A stretch of DNA of 64,000 bases from G965216255 sp965216255 (GTDB taxonomy: Bacteria; Bacteroidota; Rhodothermia; Rhodothermales; Bin80). Under the pieces are notes generated by a model that was given only the letters and a program-made list of their open reading frames with translations, searched no databases and was not told where the DNA came from. Positions 8,418 to 17,717 of the stretch are shown in pieces. The translations under genes and the position numbers were made by a program. The stretch lies in NCBI GenBank assembly GCA_965216255.1, contig OZ244148.1:2852001-2916000 (forward strand), written 5' to 3'. Positions within the stretch are counted from its first letter, which is position 1. Each line of letters begins with the position of its first letter.

Positions 8418-8428
8418 CGTTAATCGTC

Positions 8429-10657
8429 TCAAAAGGGGGCGTCTTCCTCCAGCAGCGGCATCTCCTGTGCCTTCGGCAATGCGCCAGCGTGATAGGTTGT
8501 CACGTTTTCAAACAGTGCGTATTCGCGTATAAATGCAAGTGTTGCTGTACCGGTTGGACCGTTGCGCTGTTTGCCGATTATGATTTCACCCACGCCTTCA
8601 GTTGAATTGCCGTTCTCGTCCGTGGTGATGCCGTAGCGCTCTGCACGGTATATAAAGGCCACGACGTCGGCGTCCTGTTCTATTGAGCCGCTCTCCCGTA
8701 GATCAGATAACTGTGGGCGCTTGTCTCCCCCGCGTGTCTCGACTGAGCGGTTTAGTTGGCTCAAGGCGATGACGGGGATATTCAACTCTTTTGCTAGGGA
8801 CTTCAGGGATCGCGAGATGTGTGCAATTTCTTGTTCCCGGTTGATTTGACGGCTGCCAGTCATGGTCCCGTGCATGAGCTGCAGGTAGTCCACGAGGACA
8901 AGGCCGATATTGTGTTCGGCCTTAAGACGTCGGCACTTTGCCCGCAATTCGAGAATACCTAGGCCCGGTGTATCGTCAATATAAATGGGGGCATTGCTCA
9001 GTCGGCCGGCCGCACGTGCCAATCGCGGCCAGTCGTCGTTGCTCAGACGTCCTGTGCGTGCGGCCTGTGCGTTTACACGAGCCTCTGACGTCAAGAGGCG
9101 CTGGGCCAGTTGCTGTGCACTCATCTCCAGGGAAAAGATGGCCACGCCTGTCGGTCTCTGCCCATGCAGAGCCGCATTGCGTGCACATGCCAGCGCGAGC
9201 GCGGTATTGTGCACGCAGATATCGTTCGCTACAAAATTGTGGGTCCCCGGTATGGTTAGGTCAAATACCGGCTTGACTCCGAGGGCATCTATAGAGGTGA
9301 TTTCGTCAAAGTAGAGATCCGGTGCCTCGTCATCCACTGTAGGGAAGTCGTCACCAAGGAGTAAGAGGCGCCGACTGTCCTGTATCTGGGAAAGGAGGCC
9401 GAAGCGTACGAGTAAGTGCTGTACCTGGCGTGCTGTGCCGTAATGAGCGAACTCGATAGACTGCTTGCCTTTGACGTGGGAAAGTAGGCAGCGGAGGAAG
9501 TAGGCAAGGTCCTCTTCAGCAAGGGTGTACAAGGCAGGGGGCAGCCCAGGTGAAGGTTCGCTCCGCGTAGAGCCCGTCTGCACAACTGGAACCCGCATTG
9601 CCGAGAGGGCAAGTGCTTCCAGGTCATGTTTCGGCAGATGCTGCTTGCCAAATATGGCAAGGCGGCGCGGGACGCCAATCCTGTTACCGGGATGTAGGCT
9701 GGATAACGGCCGCCAGCCGCCCGGTGTTAGAAAGGGGTGAGGAAGCGTTGTATCAACAAAACGGCCTAGGCGAGTGGTGACACGAAAAACCGGTTTGAGG
9801 CCATCGAACAGATAGGCAGATGGCTGCGCGGCCACAAACCTGCCGTTTGGTCCGAGCGAAAGCAGATGCGTTTGCTGCTCGGCGTAAATGTCGGCAATGG
9901 TCCTTACAGAGCCGTCCGTCTGCAGGACCTCGGAGTCGTAGGCCAAGCATTTACCCATAGACGGGCGGGCCGCAATTATGACGAGGTCTGAATCCTGCCA
10001 GCCTCCGGTAAGGTCGTCCAGTCGCCGAAATCCACTGGAAACACCGGTGATACCCTGTTCCCGGCCGTGGATGGACTCCAAGTGGGCGAACGTATCCTTC
10101 AGCACGTCATTGATGGAGCTGGCGCCGCGCCGCAGCTGCGTCTCTGAAATACTGAAGATGTCACTCTCGGCTTGGTCTAGGAGTTCAAATGCGTCCGCAC
10201 TGCTTTCATAGGCGTCCGCAATACGCTGCGTCATGGTCCCTATCAGCTTGCGGAGCAGGGCCTTTTCGGCGATGATGCGGGCATGGTACTCGACGTTAGC
10301 GGCGGAGGCTACGCGTGTGGTTAGTTCCGTTAGATAATAGGCCCCGCCTACGCCTTCGAGCTCGTCGCGCCTGCGCAATTCCTCCGTGAGCGTGATCAGG
10401 TCCACCGGGCTGCCCTCCTCGAAGAGGTGCAGTATGGCGTGGTAAATCTTTTCGTGCTTTGGATGATAGAAGGCGTCCGGGACCAGAACTTCAATAGCAC
10501 GCGCAATGGCTGCATGCTCAATAAGCATGGCTCCGAGGACGGATTGTTCTACCTCGGTGGCCTGCGGTGGTATTCGGCTCGCAGGCGGCGAGTGACTTCG
10601 CGTCAGGAAGCGCTTGCTGCCTTCGTCGCGCGACGCATGTGGTATGTGCTCGGGCAT
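8429..10657 (-). CDS. dnaB: Replicative DNA helicase DnaB with an intein in the P-loop
   Basis: A 742-residue precursor. Residues 1-236 hold the DnaB N-terminal domain (QATEVEQSVLGAML...) and the start of the RecA-like domain up to RPSMGK. Residues 237-484 are an intein, and the extein resumes with TALALACARNAA and runs through the helicase motifs (VVLIFSLEMS-like AIFSLEMS, LVLVDYLQLM, ALSQLNRSVE, SDLRESGSIEQDADVV). The spliced extein is about 494 residues, the usual DnaB length. The insertion splits the Walker A GKT between K and T, so ATP binding is impossible until splicing. DnaB unwinds DNA at the replication fork. The gene follows the tRNA cluster in convergent orientation and precedes (in transcription) no obvious operon partner. 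Confidence 0.95.
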   Translation of the reverse strand: MPEHIPHASRDEGSKRFLTRSHSPPASRIPPQATEVEQSVLGAMLIEHAAIARAIEVLVPDAFYHPKHEKIYHAILHLFEEGSPVDLITLTEELRRRDELEGVGGAYYLTELTTRVASAANVEYHARIIAEKALLRKLIGTMTQRIADAYESSADAFELLDQAESDIFSISETQLRRGASSINDVLKDTFAHLESIHGREQGITGVSSGFRRLDDLTGGWQDSDLVIIAARPSMGKCLAYDSEVLQTDGSVRTIADIYAEQQTHLLSLGPNGRFVAAQPSAYLFDGLKPVFRVTTRLGRFVDTTLPHPFLTPGGWRPLSSLHPGNRIGVPRRLAIFGKQHLPKHDLEALALSAMRVPVVQTGSTRSEPSPGLPPALYTLAEEDLAYFLRCLLSHVKGKQSIEFAHYGTARQVQHLLVRFGLLSQIQDSRRLLLLGDDFPTVDDEAPDLYFDEITSIDALGVKPVFDLTIPGTHNFVANDICVHNTALALACARNAALHGQRPTGVAIFSLEMSAQQLAQRLLTSEARVNAQAARTGRLSNDDWPRLARAAGRLSNAPIYIDDTPGLGILELRAKCRRLKAEHNIGLVLVDYLQLMHGTMTGSRQINREQEIAHISRSLKSLAKELNIPVIALSQLNRSVETRGGDKRPQLSDLRESGSIEQDADVVAFIYRAERYGITTDENGNSTEGVGEIIIGKQRNGPTGTATLAFIREYALFENVTTYHAGALPKAQEMPLLEEDAPF
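9206..9949 (-). other. Intein of DnaB (248 residues)
   Basis: The intein begins with Cys237 (CLAYDSEVLQTDGS, block A). Block B is visible as TTLPHPFLTPGGW, block F as VKPVFDLTIPGTHNFVANDI, and it ends VHN484 (block G) before Thr485 of the extein as the +1 nucleophile. All residues expected for splicing (Cys1, block B His, penultimate His, terminal Asn, +1 Thr) are present, so it looks splicing-competent. Between blocks B and F lie about 130 residues (YTLAEEDLAYFLRCLLSHVK...). They resemble part of a LAGLIDADG-type endonuclease region, but there is no complete catalytic pair, so I read it as a mini-intein with an eroded homing endonuclease. Confidence 0.92.
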
Positions 10658-10670
10658 ATGGAGGTAGTCG

Positions 10671-11396
10671 CTACGGGCGAACGATCTCGTCGTACGTATG
10701 GCGCAGCAGCTTGATATCCTCCCAGGTACGACGTTTCCACTGAGGGTTACGCAGGAGGGCCGCGGGATGATACGTTACAATGAGTGGGATGCCATGGAAA
10801 TCGTGAAGTCTGCCACGCAATGCACCAAGACTGGTTTTGGTACCGAGCATTGTTCCGCCGGCAATTCTGCCGACGCACAGCACAAGCTTCGGCCGGATGA
10901 GTGCCAGCTGTTTGTAAAGGATTGGAAGGTGCGCCGCTATTTCCGCGGGTTGGGGGTCGCGATTGTTAGTAGGCCGGCTTTTGAGAATGTTGGTGATGAA
11001 TACATCGTCGCGTGAGAAGTCGATGGCGGCAAGGATCTTGGTAAGGAGTTGCCCCGCCCTCCCAGCAAAGGGTTTGCCCGTGCGATCTTCCTCTGCACCC
11101 GGGGCCTCACCGATAACCACTACGTCCGCCTGGGGATCACCCTCCCCGAAGACGGCGTGCTGCCGCCCTTTATCGAGGGCTATTAGAATAGTGCCTTCAA
11201 CGTATGTCCGCACATCTTGCAGTGACGGCATCTGGTGCAGCGGTGAGTTTGCTGGCAATAGGTCCATAACCTGCCGCGCAAAGTCCCTCCGTGCCATGGG
11301 CACCATAGGTCCATGTATGGCTATCTCCTGCGCAAGGGCTTCGCGCATGGCTTCAAGAGGCGGCATTACTGAACTGGATTCGTGGCCCGCGACCAA
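10671..11396 (-). CDS. Uracil-DNA glycosylase, family 4-like, without iron-sulfur cysteines
   Basis: A 241-residue protein with the family 4/5 uracil-DNA glycosylase core: VFGEGDPQADVVVIGEAPG (motif A GEAPG at 96-100), GKPFAGRAGQLL, ITNILKSRPTNNRDPQP, and the YHPAALLR motif at 209-216. It would excise uracil from DNA. Family 4 enzymes normally bind a [4Fe-4S] cluster through four cysteines, a CxxC before VFG, one in KCRPP and one in the following EIxxC. Here those positions read GTILI, KS and AH, and the only cysteine is Cys174. The N-terminal 60 residues are an extra, poorly conserved region. The gene ends 13 bases before dnaB starts, so it may be co-transcribed with it. Confidence 0.87.
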   Translation of the reverse strand: MVAGHESSSVMPPLEAMREALAQEIAIHGPMVPMARRDFARQVMDLLPANSPLHQMPSLQDVRTYVEGTILIALDKGRQHAVFGEGDPQADVVVIGEAPGAEEDRTGKPFAGRAGQLLTKILAAIDFSRDDVFITNILKSRPTNNRDPQPAEIAAHLPILYKQLALIRPKLVLCVGRIAGGTMLGTKTSLGALRGRLHDFHGIPLIVTYHPAALLRNPQWKRRTWEDIKLLRHTYDEIVRP

Positions 11397-11487
11397 AATA
11401 CCGGTCTATAGTGCGGCCTCACAAGATGCGCATGCTACGATCCGGAAATAATTATGCGCCAACTGTGCACATGTAATCCACAGGCGC

Positions 11488-12708
11488 CTATCGCACCGTA
11501 TCCAGTATGTTATCCAGCAACGCTTCCGCCAACGCCTCCTTGGGCATTGTGGGGATTTCGAGGACGGTGCCATCACGGCCCAATAAGGTCGCACGGTTGG
11601 TGCCGGTACCAAATCCGGCGCCGTCTTCATTGACGTAATTGAGCACGATCCAGTCAAGGCTCTTGGCCGCTAGCTTGCTTCGGGCATGATTCAACCCATC
11701 GTCGGTTTCCATCGCAAACCCAACTATCACTTGCTGTGTGCTCCGGTGCTGACCCAGTTCCAAAAGGATATCGGGTGTGCGGCTAAGGTTAAGACTTAGC
11801 GGCGCCGTCTCCTTCTTCAATTTTTCTGTGGAGGCGCATGCAGGCGCGTAGTCGGCAACGGCGGCTGCCATGAAAATGATGTCGGCGCCATGATGCGCCA
11901 TAACTGCTTGGCGCATTTCTTCTGCTGTTGTCACACAAATAGTCTCCACGCGCGCCGGGGGCGCAAGTGCCGTTGGGCCACTGACCAGTATTACCGAGGC
12001 TCCGCGTCGCGCCAAGGAACAGGCGAGTGCGTAGCCCATCGTACCCGTGGACAGATTCGTGAGCACCCGGACGGGATCTAGAGGCTCCCGCGTCGGCCCA
12101 GCGGTAACAAGGGCTTTCATGCCCGAAAGCGGGCCAGACCGAACCGCAAGAAGGGCACGTATGCGCTCCAAGATGGCCGTGGGGGCCGGCATGCGCCCTT
12201 GGCCCGAAAGACCGCTCGCCAGCTCTCCGAATTCTGCTGGCATCACATGGTGCCCGTGTGAGCGAAGTATCAACAGGTTAGCAGAAACAGCCGGGTGCCC
12301 GTACATGTCACGGTCCATGGCAGGACACACGAGTACGGGGCACCGGGCGGAGAGCACCGTAGCGCCAAGAAGTGTATCGGCAAAGCCATGTGCGAGGCGG
12401 GCAATGGTCTGGGCCGTTGCCGGCGCAATGACCAGAAGGTCGGCCCAGATGCCGAGGCTAACGTGGCGGGTCCAAGACGTGGCTTGGCCCGACTCCGGAT
12501 AAATCTCAGATAGTACTTCGCGCTGGGACAGCGTCGCCAACGTGAGTGGACCAATGAAGCGACGGGCATCTCGGGACATGATCACCTGAACATCCGCCCC
12601 GGCAGTCTTCAGCATCCGGACGAGTTCGGTGGACTTGTAGGCCGCAATACTTGCAGTGACGCCTAGGATGAACTTGCGTCCGTGGAGCGAATTTGTGGGG
12701 GACTCCAT
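11488..12708 (-). CDS. coaBC: Bifunctional phosphopantothenoylcysteine decarboxylase / phosphopantothenate-cysteine ligase
   Basis: A 406-residue coenzyme A biosynthesis enzyme. The CoaC flavoprotein half (about 1-190) shows GVTASIAAYKSTELVRML, the catalytic-His segment RHVSLGIWADLLVIAPATA and the PAMDRDMYGHP substrate-clamp motif. The CoaB half (about 195-400) shows ALVTAGPTREPLDPVRVLTN, the AAAVADY segment, and STEKLKK with the catalytic lysine. It converts phosphopantothenate and cysteine to phosphopantetheine. The start (ATG at 12708) lies inside the 3' end of gmk, overlapping by 46 bases, so the two genes are coupled. No rpoZ lies between them, although that is a common order in other bacteria. 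Confidence 0.94.
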   Translation of the reverse strand: MESPTNSLHGRKFILGVTASIAAYKSTELVRMLKTAGADVQVIMSRDARRFIGPLTLATLSQREVLSEIYPESGQATSWTRHVSLGIWADLLVIAPATAQTIARLAHGFADTLLGATVLSARCPVLVCPAMDRDMYGHPAVSANLLILRSHGHHVMPAEFGELASGLSGQGRMPAPTAILERIRALLAVRSGPLSGMKALVTAGPTREPLDPVRVLTNLSTGTMGYALACSLARRGASVILVSGPTALAPPARVETICVTTAEEMRQAVMAHHGADIIFMAAAVADYAPACASTEKLKKETAPLSLNLSRTPDILLELGQHRSTQQVIVGFAMETDDGLNHARSKLAAKSLDWIVLNYVNEDGAGFGTGTNRATLLGRDGTVLEIPTMPKEALAEALLDNILDTVR

Positions 12709-13274
12709 ATGGATTTGGTCAGGCGTGTAGCTACCAGCGATATGAGTTCTGACGCAGCCCGTTCCAGGTTGTCGTTAACAACGACGGCATCGAAACTGTC
12801 CATGTAGCGCATTTCCCGGCTTGCCCGTTCCAGCCGTCGCCGAAGCGAGGACGCCGATTCGGTGCCACGGGCCCGCAAACGTTCTTCAACGTGGCAAAGG
12901 GAGGGAGGCTTTATGAAAACGGCAAAGACATCGGCGCCATAGCAATCACGCAAACTCAATGCACCTCGCACGTCAACATCGAGCAGCACGGGACGGAATG
13001 GAGTGGCCTGCTCTGCCTGGGTGCGCAGGGTGCCATAAAAGTAGCCCGGGTAAACCTCCTCATACTCCAACAGTTCGCCCTCGGAAATAAGTTTGTTGAA
13101 TTCGGATTCGGGTACGAAGAAATAGTCTCTGCCGTGGCACTCGCCACTACGCGCAGCGCGTGTAGTGGCGGACACCGAGAACGAGAGCTGCGGTAATGCC
13201 TGTAGTAGACGCCGGGCCAGCGTTGTCTTCCCCGCCCCGCTGGGTGCTGTTAGCACCACGATCCGAGCAGCCAT
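12663..13274 (-). CDS. gmk: Guanylate kinase
   Basis: A 203-residue kinase (GMP + ATP to GDP + ADP). The P-loop is at residues 9-18 (APSGAGKTTL). The GMP-binding ATTRAARSGECHGRDYFF, EYEEVYPGYFYGT and VLLDVDVRGA segments follow, and the lid-region RLRARGTESASSLRRRL completes the family pattern. It is the first gene of a minus-strand pair with coaBC. A near-perfect 13-bp inverted repeat lies inside the ATTRAARSGE codons (13142-13170). The insertion-sequence pile begins upstream of its start, so its promoter must lie in the roughly 180 bases before the IS3 remnant. Confidence 0.95.
   Translation of the reverse strand: MAARIVVLTAPSGAGKTTLARRLLQALPQLSFSVSATTRAARSGECHGRDYFFVPESEFNKLISEGELLEYEEVYPGYFYGTLRTQAEQATPFRPVLLDVDVRGALSLRDCYGADVFAVFIKPPSLCHVEERLRARGTESASSLRRRLERASREMRYMDSFDAVVVNDNLERAASELISLVATRLTKSIWSPPQIRSTDASSS
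13142..13170. repeat. 13-bp inverted repeat within gmk
   Basis: The left arm (13142-13154, CGCCACTACGCGC) and the right arm (13158-13170, GCGTGTAGTGGCG) pair over 13 positions with a single G-U wobble around the loop AGC. It lies in the conserved ATTRAARSGE coding segment, so it may be coincidental codon use. Confidence 0.6.
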
Positions 13275-13451
13275 AAACCTAATGAATTACGTAGAAGAGT
13301 TGACACAGACCACTAGGGAGTGAAAGCCCGTTGTATCTATAATTGGTGAGATACCTTTGTTCGGGAGTTAGTGAAATTAGGTGCGCCTAAGAACGGTGGG
13401 AATGCCCCGCTGATTCCTACTTACTAGCCTCCACTCAAGACCCCATTCACC

Positions 13452-13802
13452 ATGGAACGTGATTCTCAGCTTCACCTTGACGGCGCGCCCGATACGGCAC
13501 CAACCGAAGTCGTTCCGCGGGCCAGGCGCCGTCGATTTACGGCCGCTTACCAGCTGCAGATTCTCAAACAAGCCGATGCATGCGAGGCTCCGGCGACCCT
13601 TGGCGCGCTCCTGCGTAGGGAGGGACTGTACGCCTCCCACCTTTCTCAGTGGCGCATGCAGCGATATGAAGGCGTGCTGGCAGGGGGGCATCAGGAAGCC
13701 AGAGAAGTGGTCTCGTTAACGGCGCAACTGGAAGCAGTGCAAACAGAAAACGGGCGCTTCAAGGATATGCTCCGGAAAACGGAGACCATCATAGAGGATT
13801 AA
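13452..13802 (+). CDS. IS3-family transposase OrfA (helix-turn-helix subunit)
   Basis: A 116-residue OrfA with an N-terminal HTH (RRRRFTAAYQLQILKQADAC...LGALLRREGLYASHLSQWR) and a C-terminal leucine-zipper-like stretch (LTAQLEAVQTENGRFKDMLR) used for OrfA/OrfB multimerisation. It stops in ATTAAAAAG, an A-rich site like those used by IS3 elements for programmed -1 frameshifting into OrfB. The OrfB that follows is broken, so the element cannot move by itself. Confidence 0.82.
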   Translation: MERDSQLHLDGAPDTAPTEVVPRARRRRFTAAYQLQILKQADACEAPATLGALLRREGLYASHLSQWRMQRYEGVLAGGHQEAREVVSLTAQLEAVQTENGRFKDMLRKTETIIED

Positions 13803-13809
13803 AAAGAAA

Positions 13810-14249
13810 TCTCTGCCGTGTATGGCATCGGCGACCAGACCGAGGAAGAGCACAGATAGTGGAGATGGTGAGGGCGTTATCCCCTGTACTCGGTATCGCC
13901 GGGGGTCTGCCAGCACCTGGGCATCTCGCGGACTGCGTACTACCGAAGTATGCAGGCCGCGGCACCGAGGCCGAAGAAGCGCCGGCGGGGTAGGCTTGTG
14001 CTCACGGACAAACATTGGGCTGAGGTTCATGCGATGATGAATTCAGAGCGATTCCAGGACATGCCTCCACGCCAGATCTATGCCACCGTTATGGATGAAG
14101 ACAGGTATGTCTGCCACTGGCGAAGCATGTATCGTAGCGAATACAAGGAGATTAGGTGAGCGCCGCAATTAACGCATCCATCCGCCTTACCAGAAGCCGG
14201 AACTGTTGGCCACGGCACCCAACCAGGTGTGGAGCTGGGACATCGCCTA
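13810..14249 (+). pseudogene. IS3-family transposase OrfB, N-terminal fragment
   Basis: Scattered frames after OrfA carry OrfB-like sequence: KKRRRGRLVLTDKHWAEVHA, then ERFQDMPPRQIYATVMDEDR with YVCHWRSMYR. After an in-frame stop comes PPYQKPELLATAPNQVWSWD, the start of the integrase domain with its first catalytic Asp context. The frame changes at least twice, and the match ends abruptly at about 14249 where the ISNCY-type element begins. The C-terminal end of a related OrfB reappears at 18784, suggesting the element was split by later insertions. Confidence 0.72.
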
Positions 14250-14548
14250 GCCCGCATCGCTCACCAAGATCTTGAATCGCCGGGATTGGAGGTGTTTGTA
14301 GGCAATGGGTGTTTGACGACAGTTAGATAGTGATTGACCGAATACTCTCTTTTTTCGGCCTCGAATGCACCGGCACGGTCGTTTTTTGAGTTCGTTGACG
14401 GTCCGCTTCGAGTGTTTCGGCCATGCTGGCGTCTCTTGCGTGCGCGCACGGGCAGTTTGCGGCTCGAAGGGCGTTGTGTTCCTATCGGAAGGGCATACGT
14501 GTCCCTTGGAGCCTGCGATTGGGACCTTTCTGCGAGGTGGTAGCGGGC

Positions 14549-15982
14549 CTACGCCGCGCGTTTTCGCCGACGCTTTATTCGTGCCCGTTCCTGGGCGCGC
14601 ACCAGGCAACCCAGCCGGTGCATGTTGACTGCCAGCACGGACAGGCTCACCATCAGCGCGAAGTTCTCCGGACTCTTCTCCCGCACCAGCGCACCGCCCC
14701 GAAGTCCGAAATTGGCCAGACACGACTCGACGGCCGGGTGCTGCCGCCGCGCTGCCTTGAACGCAGGCGCGCGCTCCCGCGCACGCTCCGCCAGAGAAAG
14801 CTTGCCCTTCTTCGGAAGCGCATTGAGCGCCAGCCGAGCATCCAATGCTTCTCGATTCTTCAAGCTGTGAAAGCCCCGGTCAAAACTGCACGCATTGAAC
14901 TCTGGAAAAGCCGCCTGCACCGCATCAATGATCGGTACCGCCACCTCAACATCTGATGTGTCCCACAGGATGTGATAAGCCAAAATGAACCGGTGCTCAT
15001 CTTCTACCAGTGCGACCGGAAGGCCCAGCTCGGCCAGCACGCCCGCCTTGCCTTTGCTGATCCAACGCGTATGTGGCTTGTGGATGGAAAACACTTTCTG
15101 CGCATGTGGAATCATCTCGCCCAAGAGGATGCGACGCCTTACTTGATCCACCAACAAGTCCACATAGCGCAAGTAATACGCGATATCCGCTCGCGCCGCC
15201 TCCGATTTCTCCACTGTGGCCAAGGCATTTAACAGCGTACGGGCACGTGCTGCAGTCTGTGTGCACTGGCGCAAGTACGCCTTCACTCCTTTCGGATTCT
15301 GCCGGTAGCGCGGGGCCGTCCGCACCCGGATGAAGGCCTGGTATATCTTCCGCGTGCGATCCGCATGCTTGCGCCAGCCCGGAAGAGCGAATGCCGCAGC
15401 CGAGCGTGCACTCACACGTATTAGACCACGAACCGCATCCCAGCACAGACCCACATCGGTGGGATAGTGCACATGCGTCTTAACCACCCTGGAATCGCAG
15501 CGACCGGCTAGCGCGGTCCCAGACTCTTTTCCAGCCACCTTGTGCCCCGTCCGCACTATCAATTGGGCCACCTTCCGGACCAGCTTCGGCGTCAAAAGCT
15601 GCACGTTGTCCACCAGCCGCTGTCTGCTGTACTTCACCGCGTCAAACCCGGCATCTCCGTGCCCCAAGAGCTCCCGCAGCAAGAGATCGTTGTTGGCCCG
15701 GTACAACAAAGCATCGTAGTCCAGATCCAGGCACTGCTTGACTATCGCAAACACGATGACGCGCCATAGATCCATGCCCGGTCGTCCGACATCTTTACGT
15801 TTACCCGGCTGAAAGTGCGCCTCCAGAATCGCGAACAAGGCCGCACGGGATTCCGCCGTGCAGTAGACGCACTGCAGACCCTTGAGCACCGCACTCATGT
15901 CGTCGCGCATTCTCGGGTCTATAGCAATCTCCCCAATCGGCGTACTGTCGAGTGCACGGCACTCTGGGACAATCTTGCGCAT
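14549..15982 (-). CDS. ISNCY-type transposase
   Basis: An intact 477-residue transposase. Family-like segments include GLQCVYCTAESRAALFAIL, GRPGMDLWRVIVFAIVKQCLDLDYDALLYRANND, LLGHGDAGFDAVKYSRQRLVDN, the first acidic motif CDSRVVKTHVHYPTDVGLCWDA, LPVALVEDEHRFILAYHI with a second set of acidic residues, and SFDRGFHS with a third. This matches the ISNCY transposases as I remember them. The C-terminus is strongly basic (RARIKRRRKRAA). Terminal repeats were not identified with certainty. The element probably spans roughly 14250-16110 and lies between IS3 and IS21 remnants. It may be the only intact transposase in this pile. Confidence 0.75.
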   Translation of the reverse strand: MRKIVPECRALDSTPIGEIAIDPRMRDDMSAVLKGLQCVYCTAESRAALFAILEAHFQPGKRKDVGRPGMDLWRVIVFAIVKQCLDLDYDALLYRANNDLLLRELLGHGDAGFDAVKYSRQRLVDNVQLLTPKLVRKVAQLIVRTGHKVAGKESGTALAGRCDSRVVKTHVHYPTDVGLCWDAVRGLIRVSARSAAAFALPGWRKHADRTRKIYQAFIRVRTAPRYRQNPKGVKAYLRQCTQTAARARTLLNALATVEKSEAARADIAYYLRYVDLLVDQVRRRILLGEMIPHAQKVFSIHKPHTRWISKGKAGVLAELGLPVALVEDEHRFILAYHILWDTSDVEVAVPIIDAVQAAFPEFNACSFDRGFHSLKNREALDARLALNALPKKGKLSLAERARERAPAFKAARRQHPAVESCLANFGLRGGALVREKSPENFALMVSLSVLAVNMHRLGCLVRAQERARIKRRRKRAA

Positions 15983-16201
15983 GGTTTCCCTGGCGAATGT
16001 GAGCTGTTTTGCGCTCTTAAACGCCCAAATCGGCTATACGTCCCTCAGATTCACCGCCGATTGCATGATATAACTGATTGTTTATTGAAGATTTAAAGTA
16101 TTTTCGTACAAGCACTAGATATTACAGCGGCGAAAAAAAATGGGACTTAAGGTGTTTCTGGGCGTGGATGGGCGAATTTTTCCAGCCAATCCACGTCCGA
16201 G

Positions 16202-17636
16202 ATGGTTACCGATGAGCAGGTCCTTCTTCTTTTCAAGTTGGTCGTGAAAAAAGATGTACCCATAACAGCGGCAGCGGCCAAGGCTGGTATGTGCCAGACT
16301 AGAGCACGCAAATATGTGCGTCTGGGCAAGGTGCCGAGCGATACAAAGAAGCCCCACACATGACGCACGCGCAAGGATCCGTTCGCGGAGGTGTGGGATG
16401 AAGCCAAGGCTTTTCTGGAAGTCAATCCCGGCCTCGAGGTGAAGGCGCTCTTTGGCGAGTTGCAGCGCAGGCATCCGGGCAGGTTCCAGCAGGACCAGTT
16501 GCGTACGCTGCCGCGGCGCGTAAAGCAATGGAAGGCCATAGAGGGGGCTCCCTGGCGATCGGCGATCGCCAGACGAGGTCTACTTCGACCAGGAGTATGC
16601 CCCCGGGGAGCGTGCGCAGTCCGACTTCACGTGCCTCAACGAACTGGAGGTAACGATGCAGGGGGAGCCGTCCCTGCATCTGTTGTATCACTTTGTGCTG
16701 GCATATTCCAATTGGGATGCCGGCACGGTCTGCAGGTCGGAGAGCTTCGAGGCACTCTCGGAAGGCCTGCAGCATGCTGTGCAGGTGCGCCCCGGCTGCA
16801 TCAGACGGACTCGATGAGCTGTGCGGTACGCAACCTGAAGCGCAAGAGCGGTGAAGACTTCACCGAACGCTATCAGGCACTGCTGCGCCACTACGGGATG
16901 GACTCGCGGCATACGCAGCCGGCGAGTCCACATGAGAACGGGAAGGTTGAACAGCGGCACCACCGTCTGAAGCGGGCCATAAAGTAACGAGCTCATCCTT
17001 CGTGGCAGCAACGAATTCGAGAGTAGGCAGGCCTACGAGGCCTTTCTCGAGAAGCTGTTTGGGCAGCTGAATGCGGAGCGCCAGGAGCGCTTCAAAGAGG
17101 AGAAGGCCTTCCTGGGGCCCCTGCCAAAGCGGCGCCTGGAGAGCTACAAACGCTACCGCGTGCGGGTATCCAGGGGCAGCACGATACGCGTGAGAAAGAA
17201 CAGCTACTCGGTGCAAAGCCAGCTTATCGGTGAGTGTGTCGACGTACGCGTCTTTGGCGAATGGGTCGAGGTATGGTATGGGCAGCGCCTTATGGAGCGT
17301 ATGCCGCGGCTCTTCGGCGAGGGCAAGCACCGGATCGAGTAGCGTCACGTGATCGACTCGCTGGTGCTGGGTCCGGGAGCGTTTGCCCACTACCGGTACC
17401 GGTCGGATCTCTTTGCCACGCACCGGTTCCGGATGGCCTATGACGTGCTGCGGCGCACGCATAAGGAGTCTCACCGGGCAGACAAGGCCTATCTGCGCGT
17501 CCTGCATTTGGCGGCCAGGGAGCGCGAATCGGGCGTGGATGCGGCCCTCAGCGTCTTGCTTCAGCGCAGGGAGGCCATTACGGAGCAGGCTGTACGAGAA
17601 TGGAGACACCGGTGCAGGCTCCGGCTTTTTGTGTAG
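16202..17636 (+). pseudogene. Decayed IS21-family transposase IstA
   Basis: Pieces in alternating frames reconstruct an IstA. The N-terminal HTH is MVTDEQVLLLFKLVVKKDVP, with an in-frame TGA at 16361, then KAFLEVNPGLEVKALFGELQ. After a frameshift come VYFDQEYAPGERAQSDFTCL (first catalytic Asp) and LLYHFVLAYSNWDAGTV. Further shifts give SPHENGKVEQRHHRLKRAIK (catalytic Glu) and a C-terminal barrel part with KNSYSVQSQLIGE. At least three stops or frameshifts make it non-functional. It is only distantly similar to the intact IS21 at 34.8 kb, so it represents a separate, older invasion. The decayed helper IstB follows. Confidence 0.8.
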
Positions 17637-17717
17637 CGGTTCCCGTGGTGGATCTGCGCTGTTATGATGGCCTTCTGGAGCAGGCCACGATGGCTGCTCT
17701 TTCGGTGGAGGCGGCGC

